Part shown: in pieces, positions 44,015-51,878 of the stretch
Layout of the letters: every line of letters starts with the position of its first letter
Numbering within the stretch: position 1 is the stretch's first letter
Assembly: GCA_902793695.1 (NCBI GenBank)
Contig: CADBEI010000022.1
Span: 1-52,686, forward strand
Source of the DNA: an uncultured Pseudomonadota bacterium
GTDB taxonomy: Bacteria; Pseudomonadota; Alphaproteobacteria; RF32; CAG-239
DNA length: 52,686 nt
Direction of reading: 5' to 3'
Position numbers and translations under genes: made by a program
The notes under the pieces: model-generated
Databases searched by the model: none
The model's input: only the letters and a program-made list of their open reading frames with translations
Told to the model about the DNA's origin: nothing

Positions 44015-44418
44015 TGAAGTTGACGGTGTTTACGCCTTTAGGGGAATTGCTAAAGTGCAAAATCAAAAAAATCACCGTTGAAACCTTAAACGGCTACTAT
44101 ACATTGTTGCCGAAACATATTGATTTTGCGGCAGCAATGAGCGAAAACATTGTTACTTATACCACCGAACAAATGCAGCAGAAATATTTGGCATGTCATC
44201 GGGGAATTGTGGTTAAAAAAGGCGACGCCGTAACCATAACGGTACAAAATGCGGTTGTCGGAGATACTCTTGATGAGTTGGCCGAGATAATAAATCGCGA
44301 TTTTAAACAAGCCGATGAACAGCGCAAAGAACTCAACAGCGCCATGGCTCGTCTGGAACTGGGAATTATCCGCGGTTTTGGACAATTGAGTAAAGGAGAT
44401 TTCAATGGCGGAATTTGA
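44014..44418 (+). CDS. atpC: N-ATPase subunit epsilon
   Basis: The 134-residue product matches the epsilon N-terminal beta-sandwich (MKLTVFTPLGELL...NGYYTLLPKHIDFAAAM), where standard F1 has a GxxGxLPxH-type loop. A short C-terminal helical part follows (RKELNSAMARLELG). Epsilon links the gamma shaft to the c-ring. It overlaps atpD by one base and the next gene by 14, fitting translational coupling. Confidence 0.9.
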
Positions 44419-44746
44419 AAAATCGCAAAACAGCAAAGTACGGGACGAATTGGTTTATAAAGCCACTTTAATGAAACAGCGGCCGGAAGGGCATCCGCGC
44501 ACTAATTTCGGAATGATAGCCTCTCTCGGCGGAGTAATTATTATTCCGATTTTGCTTGGAATATGGTTGGGCGGATATTTGGATGAAACTTGGCCGCAAC
44601 GTTTTTCGTGGCGCTTGTCATTGCTGTTTATCGGATTTGTGTGGGGAACTTTCAATGCTTATATGTGGGTAGCGATGGAAAATCGTAAAATTGCCGAGTT
44701 GGACGCCAAAATGGACGCGCTGAAAAAAGGAGAAAAAAATGAATAG
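44405..44746 (+). CDS. atpQ: N-ATPase AtpQ (AtpI-like membrane protein)
   Basis: The 113-residue product has a hydrophilic N-terminus and two membrane helices (about 35-57 and 65-87). This is the AtpI-type pattern, here GMIASLGGVIIIPILLGIW and RLSLLFIGFVWGTFNAYMW. In N-ATPase operons this position, after epsilon and before AtpR, is held by AtpQ. AtpI relatives help c-ring assembly or cation supply; which applies here is unknown. AAAGGAG precedes the ATG inside atpC. Confidence 0.8.
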   Translation: MAEFEKSQNSKVRDELVYKATLMKQRPEGHPRTNFGMIASLGGVIIIPILLGIWLGGYLDETWPQRFSWRLSLLFIGFVWGTFNAYMWVAMENRKIAELDAKMDALKKGEKNE

Positions 44747-45077
44747 CGGATATTTTGAACAGATGTGGCAACAAGCGGAAGAATGGCGGTTGATTATCGC
44801 ATTTATCTGCGGCATTGCGGTCGGATTGGTATATTTTTACAGTTTGCGCTGGAGTATAAATCACTATGGCGAGCTTGAGCATAAATTTAAGATTTATGCC
44901 CTGACGGCATTGTGCCGGATTGCACTGTTTTTCGGAGTTTTGATTTTAATCGGACACCGCAACATTGCCGTTATCCTGTTATATATCTTGGCATTTTTCC
45001 TGACTAAAGTGGTGATAATTTGGTTGGAAAAACGCAGATACGTTGCTGCCGATAACAAAAATGAGGTGAAAAAGTAA
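44739..45077 (+). CDS. atpR: N-ATPase AtpR membrane subunit
   Basis: The 112-residue product has three hydrophobic helices (about 18-37, 51-70 and 75-95) with a conserved-looking Arg in the second (ALCRIALFFGVLIL), and a basic end. Its position between AtpQ and subunit a matches AtpR of N-ATPase operons, a gene found only in this ATPase type. It overlaps atpQ by eight bases and atpB by one. Its biochemical role is not settled. Confidence 0.8.
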   Translation: MNSGYFEQMWQQAEEWRLIIAFICGIAVGLVYFYSLRWSINHYGELEHKFKIYALTALCRIALFFGVLILIGHRNIAVILLYILAFFLTKVVIIWLEKRRYVAADNKNEVKK

Positions 45078-45817
45078 TGGAATGCCGGACTGACTTTTCG
45101 CAATGGTTCGATTTACCGTGGCAAGATAAGCCCCTCGGTCTAGAAAGCTTCGACTCGATTATGTTGGTCGATTGCGGCAATTACGGCATTAACGTCACGA
45201 TTTTCAATTCTTGGCTGGTAATAGCGCTGATTACATTGGTTTCGTGGTTGGTTACGCGCCGTATCAGCACCGGCAAAAATGTCTCAAAAATGCAGATTAT
45301 TTTGGAAACATTGGTAATCTGGATGCAAAAAGAAGCTAAAGAGACCAGCGGTTCCGGCAGTCAGAAATATTTTTCTATGGCGCTGGGATTGTTCTGTTTT
45401 ATCGTAACAGCCAATTTACTGACCTTTATTCCGTGGTTTCGCCCGCCGACTGCCTCGTTGAGTACGACTATGGCGTTGGCGCTGATTGTGTTTATGGCCA
45501 TACCTTATTTTTCAATCAAAAACGCGGGAATAAAAGGCTATTTGAAAAAATTTATCGAACCGGTGCCGCTGTTGTTACCGATGAACATATTCAGCGAAGT
45601 GTTTTCGGTTTTTGCCATGGGGCTGCGTTTATTCGGCAATATGTTGAGCGGAGTAATGTTCGCCGGCATTTTGAGCGCGTTTATACCGTTTATAGCGCCG
45701 CTGACCATGCAGACGCTAGGCTTGCTGACAGGTTCGATTCAGGCGTATATTTTTGCTTTGTTGGCACTTGTATATACTTCAAGCGTCAAAAAGGAAGAAG
45801 AAACATCAATAACTTAA
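45077..45817 (+). CDS. atpB: N-ATPase subunit a
   Basis: Subunit a holds the ion half-channels next to the c-ring. The 246-residue product has five or six membrane helices. The essential arginine is Arg184, in FAMGLRLFGNMLSG. The final helix follows LTGSIQAYIFALLALVYT, where the Gln-x-Tyr-x-Phe pattern is typical. It overlaps atpR by one base and precedes atpE by 16 bases. Confidence 0.95.
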   Translation: MECRTDFSQWFDLPWQDKPLGLESFDSIMLVDCGNYGINVTIFNSWLVIALITLVSWLVTRRISTGKNVSKMQIILETLVIWMQKEAKETSGSGSQKYFSMALGLFCFIVTANLLTFIPWFRPPTASLSTTMALALIVFMAIPYFSIKNAGIKGYLKKFIEPVPLLLPMNIFSEVFSVFAMGLRLFGNMLSGVMFAGILSAFIPFIAPLTMQTLGLLTGSIQAYIFALLALVYTSSVKKEEETSIT

Positions 45818-45833
45818 TGTAAAGGAGAAAACA

Positions 45834-46103
45834 ATGGATTCTTATGCAATTATCGGTGCGGTTTCGATTTTGGGAGCCTGTTTGTGTATGGGTATCGGCA
45901 GTATCGGCTCGGCACTCGGCGAAGGACAAGCGGCAGCTGCGGCCTTAACCGCAATGGCACAACAGCCGGATGAGGCGGGACGGATTCGTTCCACTATGTT
46001 TGTTACGCTCGCAATGCTTGAAACAACAGCATTATATGCGTTGTTGATTGCTTTTTTAACACTGTATGCCAACCCGTTTTGGAACTATGCCGTCAACCAA
46101 TAA
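45834..46103 (+). CDS. atpE: N-ATPase subunit c, with sodium-type binding signature
   Basis: The 89-residue hairpin forms the rotor ring. The outer helix carries the ion carboxylate Glu63 in LETTALY. Thr64, Thr65 and Tyr68 follow in the E-(S/T)-T-x-x-Y pattern known from sodium-binding c-rings such as that of Ilyobacter. Aligning the loop AQQP with ARQP of that protein places Glu30 (ALGEGQ) at the position of its Gln32. There would then be a second carboxylate on the inner helix, a trait reported for N-type rings. The polar loop reads AQQPDEAGR. AAAGGAG precedes the ATG. Sodium coupling is likely but unproven from sequence. Confidence 0.95.
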   Translation: MDSYAIIGAVSILGACLCMGIGSIGSALGEGQAAAAALTAMAQQPDEAGRIRSTMFVTLAMLETTALYALLIAFLTLYANPFWNYAVNQ

Positions 46104-46118
46104 AATACGCGAGGACCA

Positions 46119-46901
46119 ATGGAAATTGATCTGGTAACATTAATTGCGCAGATTATCAATTTATTGATTTTGCTGTTTTTGCTCCGAAAGTTCTTGTATC
46201 TTCCGGTTCTGAAAGCCGTAGAGGCAAGGCAAAAAACGATAGCCGATGAACTGCAAGCGGCGGAAGACGCACAAAAACACGCGCAAACAACCATCAAAAC
46301 GTGTGAAAAGCAAGCCCAAAAACTTGAGGCTCAGAAACAGGAAATTTTGCAAAAAGCACATCAGGAAGCCGATGTTTTATCGGCGGAATTGAACTCGCGC
46401 GCTCGAGACGAATATGCAATTGCACAAAAACAATGGCAACGGCGAATGAGTGCCGAACAAGACGGTTTTGTGCATACAATGCAAAAGGCCGTTGCTTTGC
46501 AGTTTAATCGCTTTGCGCAAAAAGCCTTAAAACAAATTGCCAATGTTGATATCAATGATTTGGCGGCAGATTGTCTGCTCAAACAGCTGGATAGCTTGTC
46601 ACCGGAAAAACAAGCCGAATATGCCGCGGATTTTCAAAATCAAAAGCGTATGGAAATTCAATCGGCATCGCTGTTAAATGAAAAAAATAAGCAAAAATTG
46701 GAAAAGTACCTGCGCCAAAAATGGCAACTTTCACCGCAAACCGAAATTGTTTTCAGTGTTAATGATGAACTGATTTGCGGTTTGAGCATAATGGCGGAAG
46801 AACAGCTTATTTCGTGGAATTTGGAAGAATATATGCGCCAGTTCGGGCAAAATTTGAAACAGGAAGCAACACAGTTTTTAAACAGAGGTAAAAATGATTG
46901 A
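46119..46901 (+). CDS. atpF: N-ATPase subunit b with delta-like C-terminal domain
   Basis: Subunit b is the peripheral stalk. The 260-residue product is about 100 longer than ordinary b. One membrane helix (about 5-25), then a charged coiled coil (about 30-160), is followed by a domain at about 185-245. That domain (NEKNKQKLEKYLRQKWQL, then VNDELICGLSIM) resembles the C-terminal part of subunit delta/OSCP, whose pattern is about l-x-x-kl..vdp.LiGGi.i. Since the operon has no delta gene, this looks like a b-delta fusion or functional replacement. It overlaps atpA by eight bases. Confidence 0.88.
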   Translation: MEIDLVTLIAQIINLLILLFLLRKFLYLPVLKAVEARQKTIADELQAAEDAQKHAQTTIKTCEKQAQKLEAQKQEILQKAHQEADVLSAELNSRARDEYAIAQKQWQRRMSAEQDGFVHTMQKAVALQFNRFAQKALKQIANVDINDLAADCLLKQLDSLSPEKQAEYAADFQNQKRMEIQSASLLNEKNKQKLEKYLRQKWQLSPQTEIVFSVNDELICGLSIMAEEQLISWNLEEYMRQFGQNLKQEATQFLNRGKND

Positions 46902-48396
46902 AACAAAAAATATGTTGCGTGCTATTCAGCAAAGTATTGAAAAAACCGATATGGAACTGAAAAAAGAAGAAGTCAGCACCGTACAGTCGATTTCTGCCGG
47001 AACAGCGATTGTCAGCGGTTTGGAAAACGCACAGATGGACGAGTTGTTGCAATTTCCGCACAATGTGTCGGGAATGGTGCAAACGCTTAATCGGCAGTCT
47101 GTGGGTGTAGTGTTTTTGGATAATCCGCAAGAAATAAAGGCCGGTGACCGAGTGGTGCGAACCGGACGCGTATCTGATGTGCCGGTTAGCGAAAATATGC
47201 TGGGGAGAGTGATAAACCCGCTGGGAGACCCATTGGACGGTAAAGGGGCCTATACTTATGAAGAACGCCGGCCGCTTGAAGTTGAAGCCGTCCCGATTAT
47301 GGACAGAGCTCCGGTGGATACACCTTTGCAAACCGGAATTAAGGCGGTTGATGCTTTTACTCCTATCGGGCGCGGGCAACGTGAGTTGATTTTGGGTGAC
47401 CGTCAAACCGGCAAAACCGCGATTGCGTTGGATACGATAATCAATCAAAAAAACAGCGACGTTATCAATATTTATTGCGCCATCGGTCAGCGTAATGCGG
47501 CGGTGGCTTCTGTAATTGCAGATTTGCAAAAATATGATGTGATGGATAAAACCATCGTGGTATCGGCATCAGCAGATGACGAGGCCGGAATGCAATATAT
47601 TGCTCCGTATGCCGCGACTACTATCGGTGAATATTTTATGCAGCGCGGCTATGATGTTTTGGTGGTGTATGATGACTTGACCAACCACGCCAGAGCCTAT
47701 CGGCAAATGTCGCTGTTATTACGACGTCCGCCGGGGCGTGAGGCCTTTCCGGGCGATATCTTTTATATTCATTCGCGCTTGTTGGAAAGAGCTACGCATT
47801 TGCGGCCGGAAGCAGGAGGTGGTTCTCTGACCGCATTGCCGATTGTCTCAACCGAGGCCGGTAACATTTCGGCTTATATTCCGACCAATATTATTTCCAT
47901 TACCGACGGTCAGATTTATCTGTCGGCGCAAATGTTTCAGAAAGGATTGATGCCGGCGATAGACACCGGAAAATCGGTTTCGCGTGTGGGCGGTGATGCG
48001 CAGTTGCCGGCTTACAAGTCAGTAGTCGGTCCGCTGAAATTGTTTTATGCGCAGTTCGAGGAATTGGAGTCGTTTACTAAGTTTGGTACACAGTTGGATA
48101 AAGAAACTCAACAGAGAATTGCCCGCGGACAAGCGGTGCGTGCGATATTACAGCAAAGACAGTTTTCTTTATTGACGGCGGCCGAGCAAATAGCTATATT
48201 TGCCGCCACCAACGACGGGGTGTTTGACGGTTTGGATGCCGAGCAAACGAGCCACGTACAAGATGTTATTTTGCGGGTATTGCACAGTCGGTATAAAAAG
48301 CTGATACAAGCCGTGGATAAACGTCATAAAATTTCTGATGCCGATTTGCACGAGATGATACAAACTTTCAGGTCTGTTTTGCAAGGCGAGGAATAA
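46894..48396 (+). CDS. atpA: N-ATPase subunit alpha
   Basis: Alpha is the non-catalytic nucleotide-binding subunit alternating with beta. The 500-residue product has the P-loop GDRQTGKT (168-175), the VYDDLTNHARAYRQMSLLLRRPPGREAFPGD block with the alpha signature, and the arginine finger region SVSRVGG. An AGAGG site precedes the ATG within atpF. It ends five bases before atpG. Confidence 0.96.
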   Translation: MIETKNMLRAIQQSIEKTDMELKKEEVSTVQSISAGTAIVSGLENAQMDELLQFPHNVSGMVQTLNRQSVGVVFLDNPQEIKAGDRVVRTGRVSDVPVSENMLGRVINPLGDPLDGKGAYTYEERRPLEVEAVPIMDRAPVDTPLQTGIKAVDAFTPIGRGQRELILGDRQTGKTAIALDTIINQKNSDVINIYCAIGQRNAAVASVIADLQKYDVMDKTIVVSASADDEAGMQYIAPYAATTIGEYFMQRGYDVLVVYDDLTNHARAYRQMSLLLRRPPGREAFPGDIFYIHSRLLERATHLRPEAGGGSLTALPIVSTEAGNISAYIPTNIISITDGQIYLSAQMFQKGLMPAIDTGKSVSRVGGDAQLPAYKSVVGPLKLFYAQFEELESFTKFGTQLDKETQQRIARGQAVRAILQQRQFSLLTAAEQIAIFAATNDGVFDGLDAEQTSHVQDVILRVLHSRYKKLIQAVDKRHKISDADLHEMIQTFRSVLQGEE

Positions 48397-48401
48397 ATAT
48401 T

Positions 48402-49280
48402 ATGCCGATTGAAAAATTGCAACGAAAGATAAAAACCACCCAAGAATTGCGGGAAATCGTCAGCAATATGAAAACGCTGTCGTCGGTTAGTATCTTGCAG
48501 TATGATCAAGCTAATGCGGTTCTGGAAAAATATCAACGCAATTTGCAGGACGCAATTCATGTGTTGGCGTTGCATGATGGTATTCCGAAGACTGTTTCCG
48601 AACAGCCGGCGCATCCGCGTTATTTGTTCATTATTATCGGCTCAGATAACGGTATGGTAGGGCGTTTCAATCGCGATTTGACCGAACAGGTGCAAAAGTT
48701 TATGAAAACCGAAAAAATTATTGCTTCCGATGCATATTTTATTACTATCGGCAAAAGATTATCGGCATTGAGCGAACAGGCTAATTTTAACATTTTGACC
48801 GGCTATTCCACCTCCAATTCGGTAAAGACGGTGGTGTCATTGGCCGAAACGGTAATTATGCGCTTGGAGCAGGCTATGCGCCGGCAGCGGGTAACCAATG
48901 TCTATACATGTTTTCATCGGCGTAGCGGCAACAGTGTAAGCGTCAATCTGCAAAGAATTTTACCGGTGGATAGAGACGGATTGCTGAAATTAAAGAAAAA
49001 GAAGTGGGATACCAATAATATTCCGATGTTACCCGTAAACAAAGATAAAATGTTTGCGGCTTTGGTCGGAGAAATTCTGATGATAGCACTTTCCAAACAA
49101 ATAAACGCTTCGTTGGCCGCCGAGCACTATATTCGTATGACCAATATGCAAAATGCCGAGAAAAATATTGATGAAAGTTTGGAAGAACTTAATTTGGAAT
49201 TCCAGCAACAACGTCAGGAAGAAATCACCGGCGAACTGATTGATGTCATATCCGGCGCCAACGCTATGTCAGAAGAATAA
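48402..49280 (+). CDS. atpG: N-ATPase subunit gamma
   Basis: Gamma is the central rotating shaft. The 292-residue product opens with the helix IEKLQRKIKTTQELREIVSNMKTLSSV and closes with the helix of about 220-285 (EILMIALSKQ...AMSEE), the coiled-coil pair of all gamma subunits. The middle part is more divergent. It includes GSDNGMVGRFN, corresponding to the usual SDRGLCGGFN. It is the last gene of the operon and is followed by a terminator at 49296. Confidence 0.9.
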   Translation: MPIEKLQRKIKTTQELREIVSNMKTLSSVSILQYDQANAVLEKYQRNLQDAIHVLALHDGIPKTVSEQPAHPRYLFIIIGSDNGMVGRFNRDLTEQVQKFMKTEKIIASDAYFITIGKRLSALSEQANFNILTGYSTSNSVKTVVSLAETVIMRLEQAMRRQRVTNVYTCFHRRSGNSVSVNLQRILPVDRDGLLKLKKKKWDTNNIPMLPVNKDKMFAALVGEILMIALSKQINASLAAEHYIRMTNMQNAEKNIDESLEELNLEFQQQRQEEITGELIDVISGANAMSEE

Positions 49281-49295
49281 ACTGTTCATATCAAA

Positions 49296-49322
49296 AAAGG
49301 CCGATATATCATCGGTCTTTTA
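49296..49322. terminator. intrinsic terminator after the N-ATPase operon
   Basis: AAGGCCGAT pairs with ATCGGTCTT around ATATC (one G-T pair), flanked by A and T runs. It serves atpG and probably the convergent gene ending at 49344. Confidence 0.8.
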
Positions 49323-49343
49323 TATTTGTTCAAAAGTAAAATA

Positions 49344-49961
49344 TTAATTTTTCGGCGGAATATTGATTTGCGCAATATACCCCGGTTTAATTTTGACCGA
49401 ACTGTATTTCATATTGCTGGTATCAATCATAAAAAGCTCGCGTCCGGTCCAGTTTGCTGCCGTTTTATAAAAATCTTTGGCCAGAATTTCCTGATTTTTC
49501 GGATTCATCATATACAAAACGCATCCCTGATGAGGTTCGGCAATACCGCAACGGCTGCGTCCTTGCGGTAAATCCGGATTGAGAACAACGCCGTCCAATC
49601 CGCGTGAAGCTGTTGAGCCGGAGGAAGACGGTGCCAGAATATATCCAGTAATCGCTCCGATTAAACCGGCGATAATAAGCAACATAAACACGGTTTTGTT
49701 ACGCAATAATACGGCTATGGAATCCTGCGTTTGCGGCACCAACTCTTCTTCGGTTACAAAATGGATATTCTCCGCATCACCGTTATTATCATATACGGTA
49801 TTATTTTCTGCCGGAGTGTTGAAAGCATCTTCCAAAAACGAACTCGGCTGAGAATAATTCACCTTTGTCGGCGCACCGAATGACATCGGCTGATTCTGCG
49901 GTCTGGATCTTTTGATTTTGCGTAGTTTGCGGATTTTAGGCGCATTTTGATTTTGTTCCAT
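49344..49961 (-). CDS. single-pass membrane protein next to a secretin-like gene, 205 aa
   Basis: A basic, Pro/Gln/Asn-rich cytoplasmic part (1-85) is followed by one membrane helix (about 88-108, TVFMLLIIAGLIGAITGYIL). The periplasmic domain has two cysteines (RCGIAEPHQGC) and ends in GYIAQINIPPKN. The topology resembles inner-membrane accessory proteins of pilus or secretion machines such as PilP-like subunits, but I see no defining motif. GGGG precedes the ATG. It starts nine bases after the secretin-like gene and is therefore likely part of the same apparatus. Confidence 0.6.
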   Translation of the reverse strand: MEQNQNAPKIRKLRKIKRSRPQNQPMSFGAPTKVNYSQPSSFLEDAFNTPAENNTVYDNNGDAENIHFVTEEELVPQTQDSIAVLLRNKTVFMLLIIAGLIGAITGYILAPSSSGSTASRGLDGVVLNPDLPQGRSRCGIAEPHQGCVLYMMNPKNQEILAKDFYKTAANWTGRELFMIDTSNMKYSSVKIKPGYIAQINIPPKN

Positions 49962-49970
49962 AATACCCCC

Positions 49971-51281
49971 TTATTTTATTTTATTTTTGATGGCTTCACT
50001 GGTCTTTAAGGTACGGATTAAGCGCGGCACCATAAAGATAATGGTTTCTGATTTCGGAGAACTTACCCCGAACAACTCGTTCGGCATACCTATAATCAGG
50101 AAGTTTTCGCCGAGTTTGTTGCGAATATTGAATTTTGTAACCTGACCATCCGTAACTTCAACCGTAACATCGGTAAATATCTCGTTGTTTTTTTCAACCG
50201 AGGCCTTGGCTAAGACCGACATACCGTACGGGTCTGCCCCAGGTTGGCTGCACTTACCGATATCAAAGCGCGCCAACCACAGGTTAGGTACCACAAATTT
50301 GCCTTCGGAAACAGTTTCTATACGCGCCTGACTTCCTAAAAATTGTTGCAATTTTTCAATAGAGATATCATTGGTGGTTGTCAGCACTCTGCCGATAACA
50401 CCGGTTTGTGCCGTGGTAATAGAGCCGAAATCAAACGCCTTAAGCATTTCTTTCCATTCAATATCACGCGTCGGGTCGTTTGGATATAACCGGAATACGC
50501 TGACATCATAAGCCACCAGAGTAGGGCTGTTTTCAAAAATTTTAATCAGTTCCGTCATCTTTTTCTGTATCTCAACATCGGCATCAAAAGTGATGGAATA
50601 ATCAGCCCAGTTGGTAGTGATATTGGTAATGCCCGCACCGCGGATAACATCCAACAAACCGAGAATAATCGGGCGCGAATGCGGTGTGTATAAAGTCATG
50701 TTGGCGCGACGGCTCAAGGTTAAAATTTTATCCTTGGCATTGTAGGAGTAATAAATATCGGCCGATTCGGTAATCATTTTAATAACTTCCGAAAATTCTC
50801 CCTTCAAATCCTGTGCCGAGATGCTGGTATAAGGACCGTCGGCGGAAGAAACACGAATACCGGCTTCTTTGGTTAAGCGTACCAGAGCCTGTTCCGCCGG
50901 CATCATATCAAACGAAAATCCCGTAACTTCAAAACGCGGCAGAGCATCATTTTGGCCGTTGCGCTCAAGTTTAAAGGCCGAGCGAACATACGGCAACGTT
51001 AAAATCATCTGTTGAGTTTCCCAGTTGACATTACAACGCAAAGGAGTTTCCAAATCCAAAGCATTGGCACCTTCGGTAGTACGAATCATAAACGGATCCT
51101 GCGGTTCTTTACGCGCCGGCTCTGCTTCCATCATCTGCATGGCGTGTTCATATTCCTGCCGCGCGGCAATCTGTTCCGCTTCCGCTTGTCTAACGGCTTC
51201 ACTATCATTGATGCACCCCGTTATGGTAAACAACAAAAATGCCGATAAAATATATAATCCTGAATTAAGCAATTTATTCAT
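49971..51281 (-). CDS. secretin-like lipoprotein (PilN / type IVb pilus family, tentative)
   Basis: The ATG at 51281 follows AGAGGA and opens a lipoprotein signal with lipobox ITGC. The 436-residue product has a Gln/Glu-rich linker, then an STN/secretin-N-like part (about 130-290, FSFDMMPAEQALVRLTKEAGIRV and ISAQDLKGEFSEVIKMI). The C-terminal segment is beta-rich and ends FMVPRLIRTLK, reminiscent of the secretin VTPRII close. Lipidated secretins of this style export type IVb pilins. Pilin, ATPase and platform genes are not within the window, so the system cannot be named. An upstream in-frame ATG at 51323 lacks a ribosome site. Confidence 0.55.
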   Translation of the reverse strand: MNKLLNSGLYILSAFLLFTITGCINDSEAVRQAEAEQIAARQEYEHAMQMMEAEPARKEPQDPFMIRTTEGANALDLETPLRCNVNWETQQMILTLPYVRSAFKLERNGQNDALPRFEVTGFSFDMMPAEQALVRLTKEAGIRVSSADGPYTSISAQDLKGEFSEVIKMITESADIYYSYNAKDKILTLSRRANMTLYTPHSRPIILGLLDVIRGAGITNITTNWADYSITFDADVEIQKKMTELIKIFENSPTLVAYDVSVFRLYPNDPTRDIEWKEMLKAFDFGSITTAQTGVIGRVLTTTNDISIEKLQQFLGSQARIETVSEGKFVVPNLWLARFDIGKCSQPGADPYGMSVLAKASVEKNNEIFTDVTVEVTDGQVTKFNIRNKLGENFLIIGMPNELFGVSSPKSETIIFMVPRLIRTLKTSEAIKNKIK

Positions 51282-51294
51282 TGTCAGTATCCTC

Positions 51295-51792
51295 TTATTT
51301 TTGAGTATCGGTAGCCTCATCATTTGTTTGTGCAGCGTTCTCTGCCATAAGTTTATTCATTAAATCATCAATATTCATACCGGCGCCGACGGTAGGGTCG
51401 GTTGCCTTGTCAAAGTTGCTCATAACCTCATTTAATTTTTTAGCTTCATTCGGGTCGGTTCGCAACATTTCCGGTGTTTGATTATTGGTCAACTCCTGCT
51501 GATACAGCGATAAATTTTTGCGCAACGCTTCAATTCCGCCGGCAATTCTTTTTTCTACATAAGGATATAACTCCTGATGTTCCAAAACATAGTTTCCCGT
51601 ATCGCAAATTTCTTCCAACACATCGAGAATATACGGATAGAAAGGATATTCTTCCATGGCAATATTTCCCATACGTATGCAACGTGCCGCAATACGCGAA
51701 ATGGTACGATCATAATAATCAATCAGCACGATATAATTATCGACATACCATAAAGACTCTTTTGAAACAGCGTTATTTGCAACTTCTGCCAT
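51295..51792 (-). CDS. cytoplasmic protein of unknown function, 165 aa
   Basis: The start at 51792 (MAEVANNAV) is preceded by AAAGGA; an upstream ATG at 51810 is less well placed. The product has no signal or membrane segment. The first 110 residues are helical with many aromatic residues (WYVDNYIVLIDYYDRT, YPFYPYILDVLEEI), and the last 50 are acidic and flexible with Asn, Asp and Met. No family is recognised. It lies 13 bases before the secretin-like gene and is probably part of the same transcript. Confidence 0.6.
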   Translation of the reverse strand: MAEVANNAVSKESLWYVDNYIVLIDYYDRTISRIAARCIRMGNIAMEEYPFYPYILDVLEEICDTGNYVLEHQELYPYVEKRIAGGIEALRKNLSLYQQELTNNQTPEMLRTDPNEAKKLNEVMSNFDKATDPTVGAGMNIDDLMNKLMAENAAQTNDEATDTQK

Positions 51793-51878
51793 GTTCTTTG
51801 TTCCTTTCATTTTTCCAACATTCTACAAAAGAATATATGGTTTGTAAATATTTTTTCGGATAACCCGATGTGAGGTTT

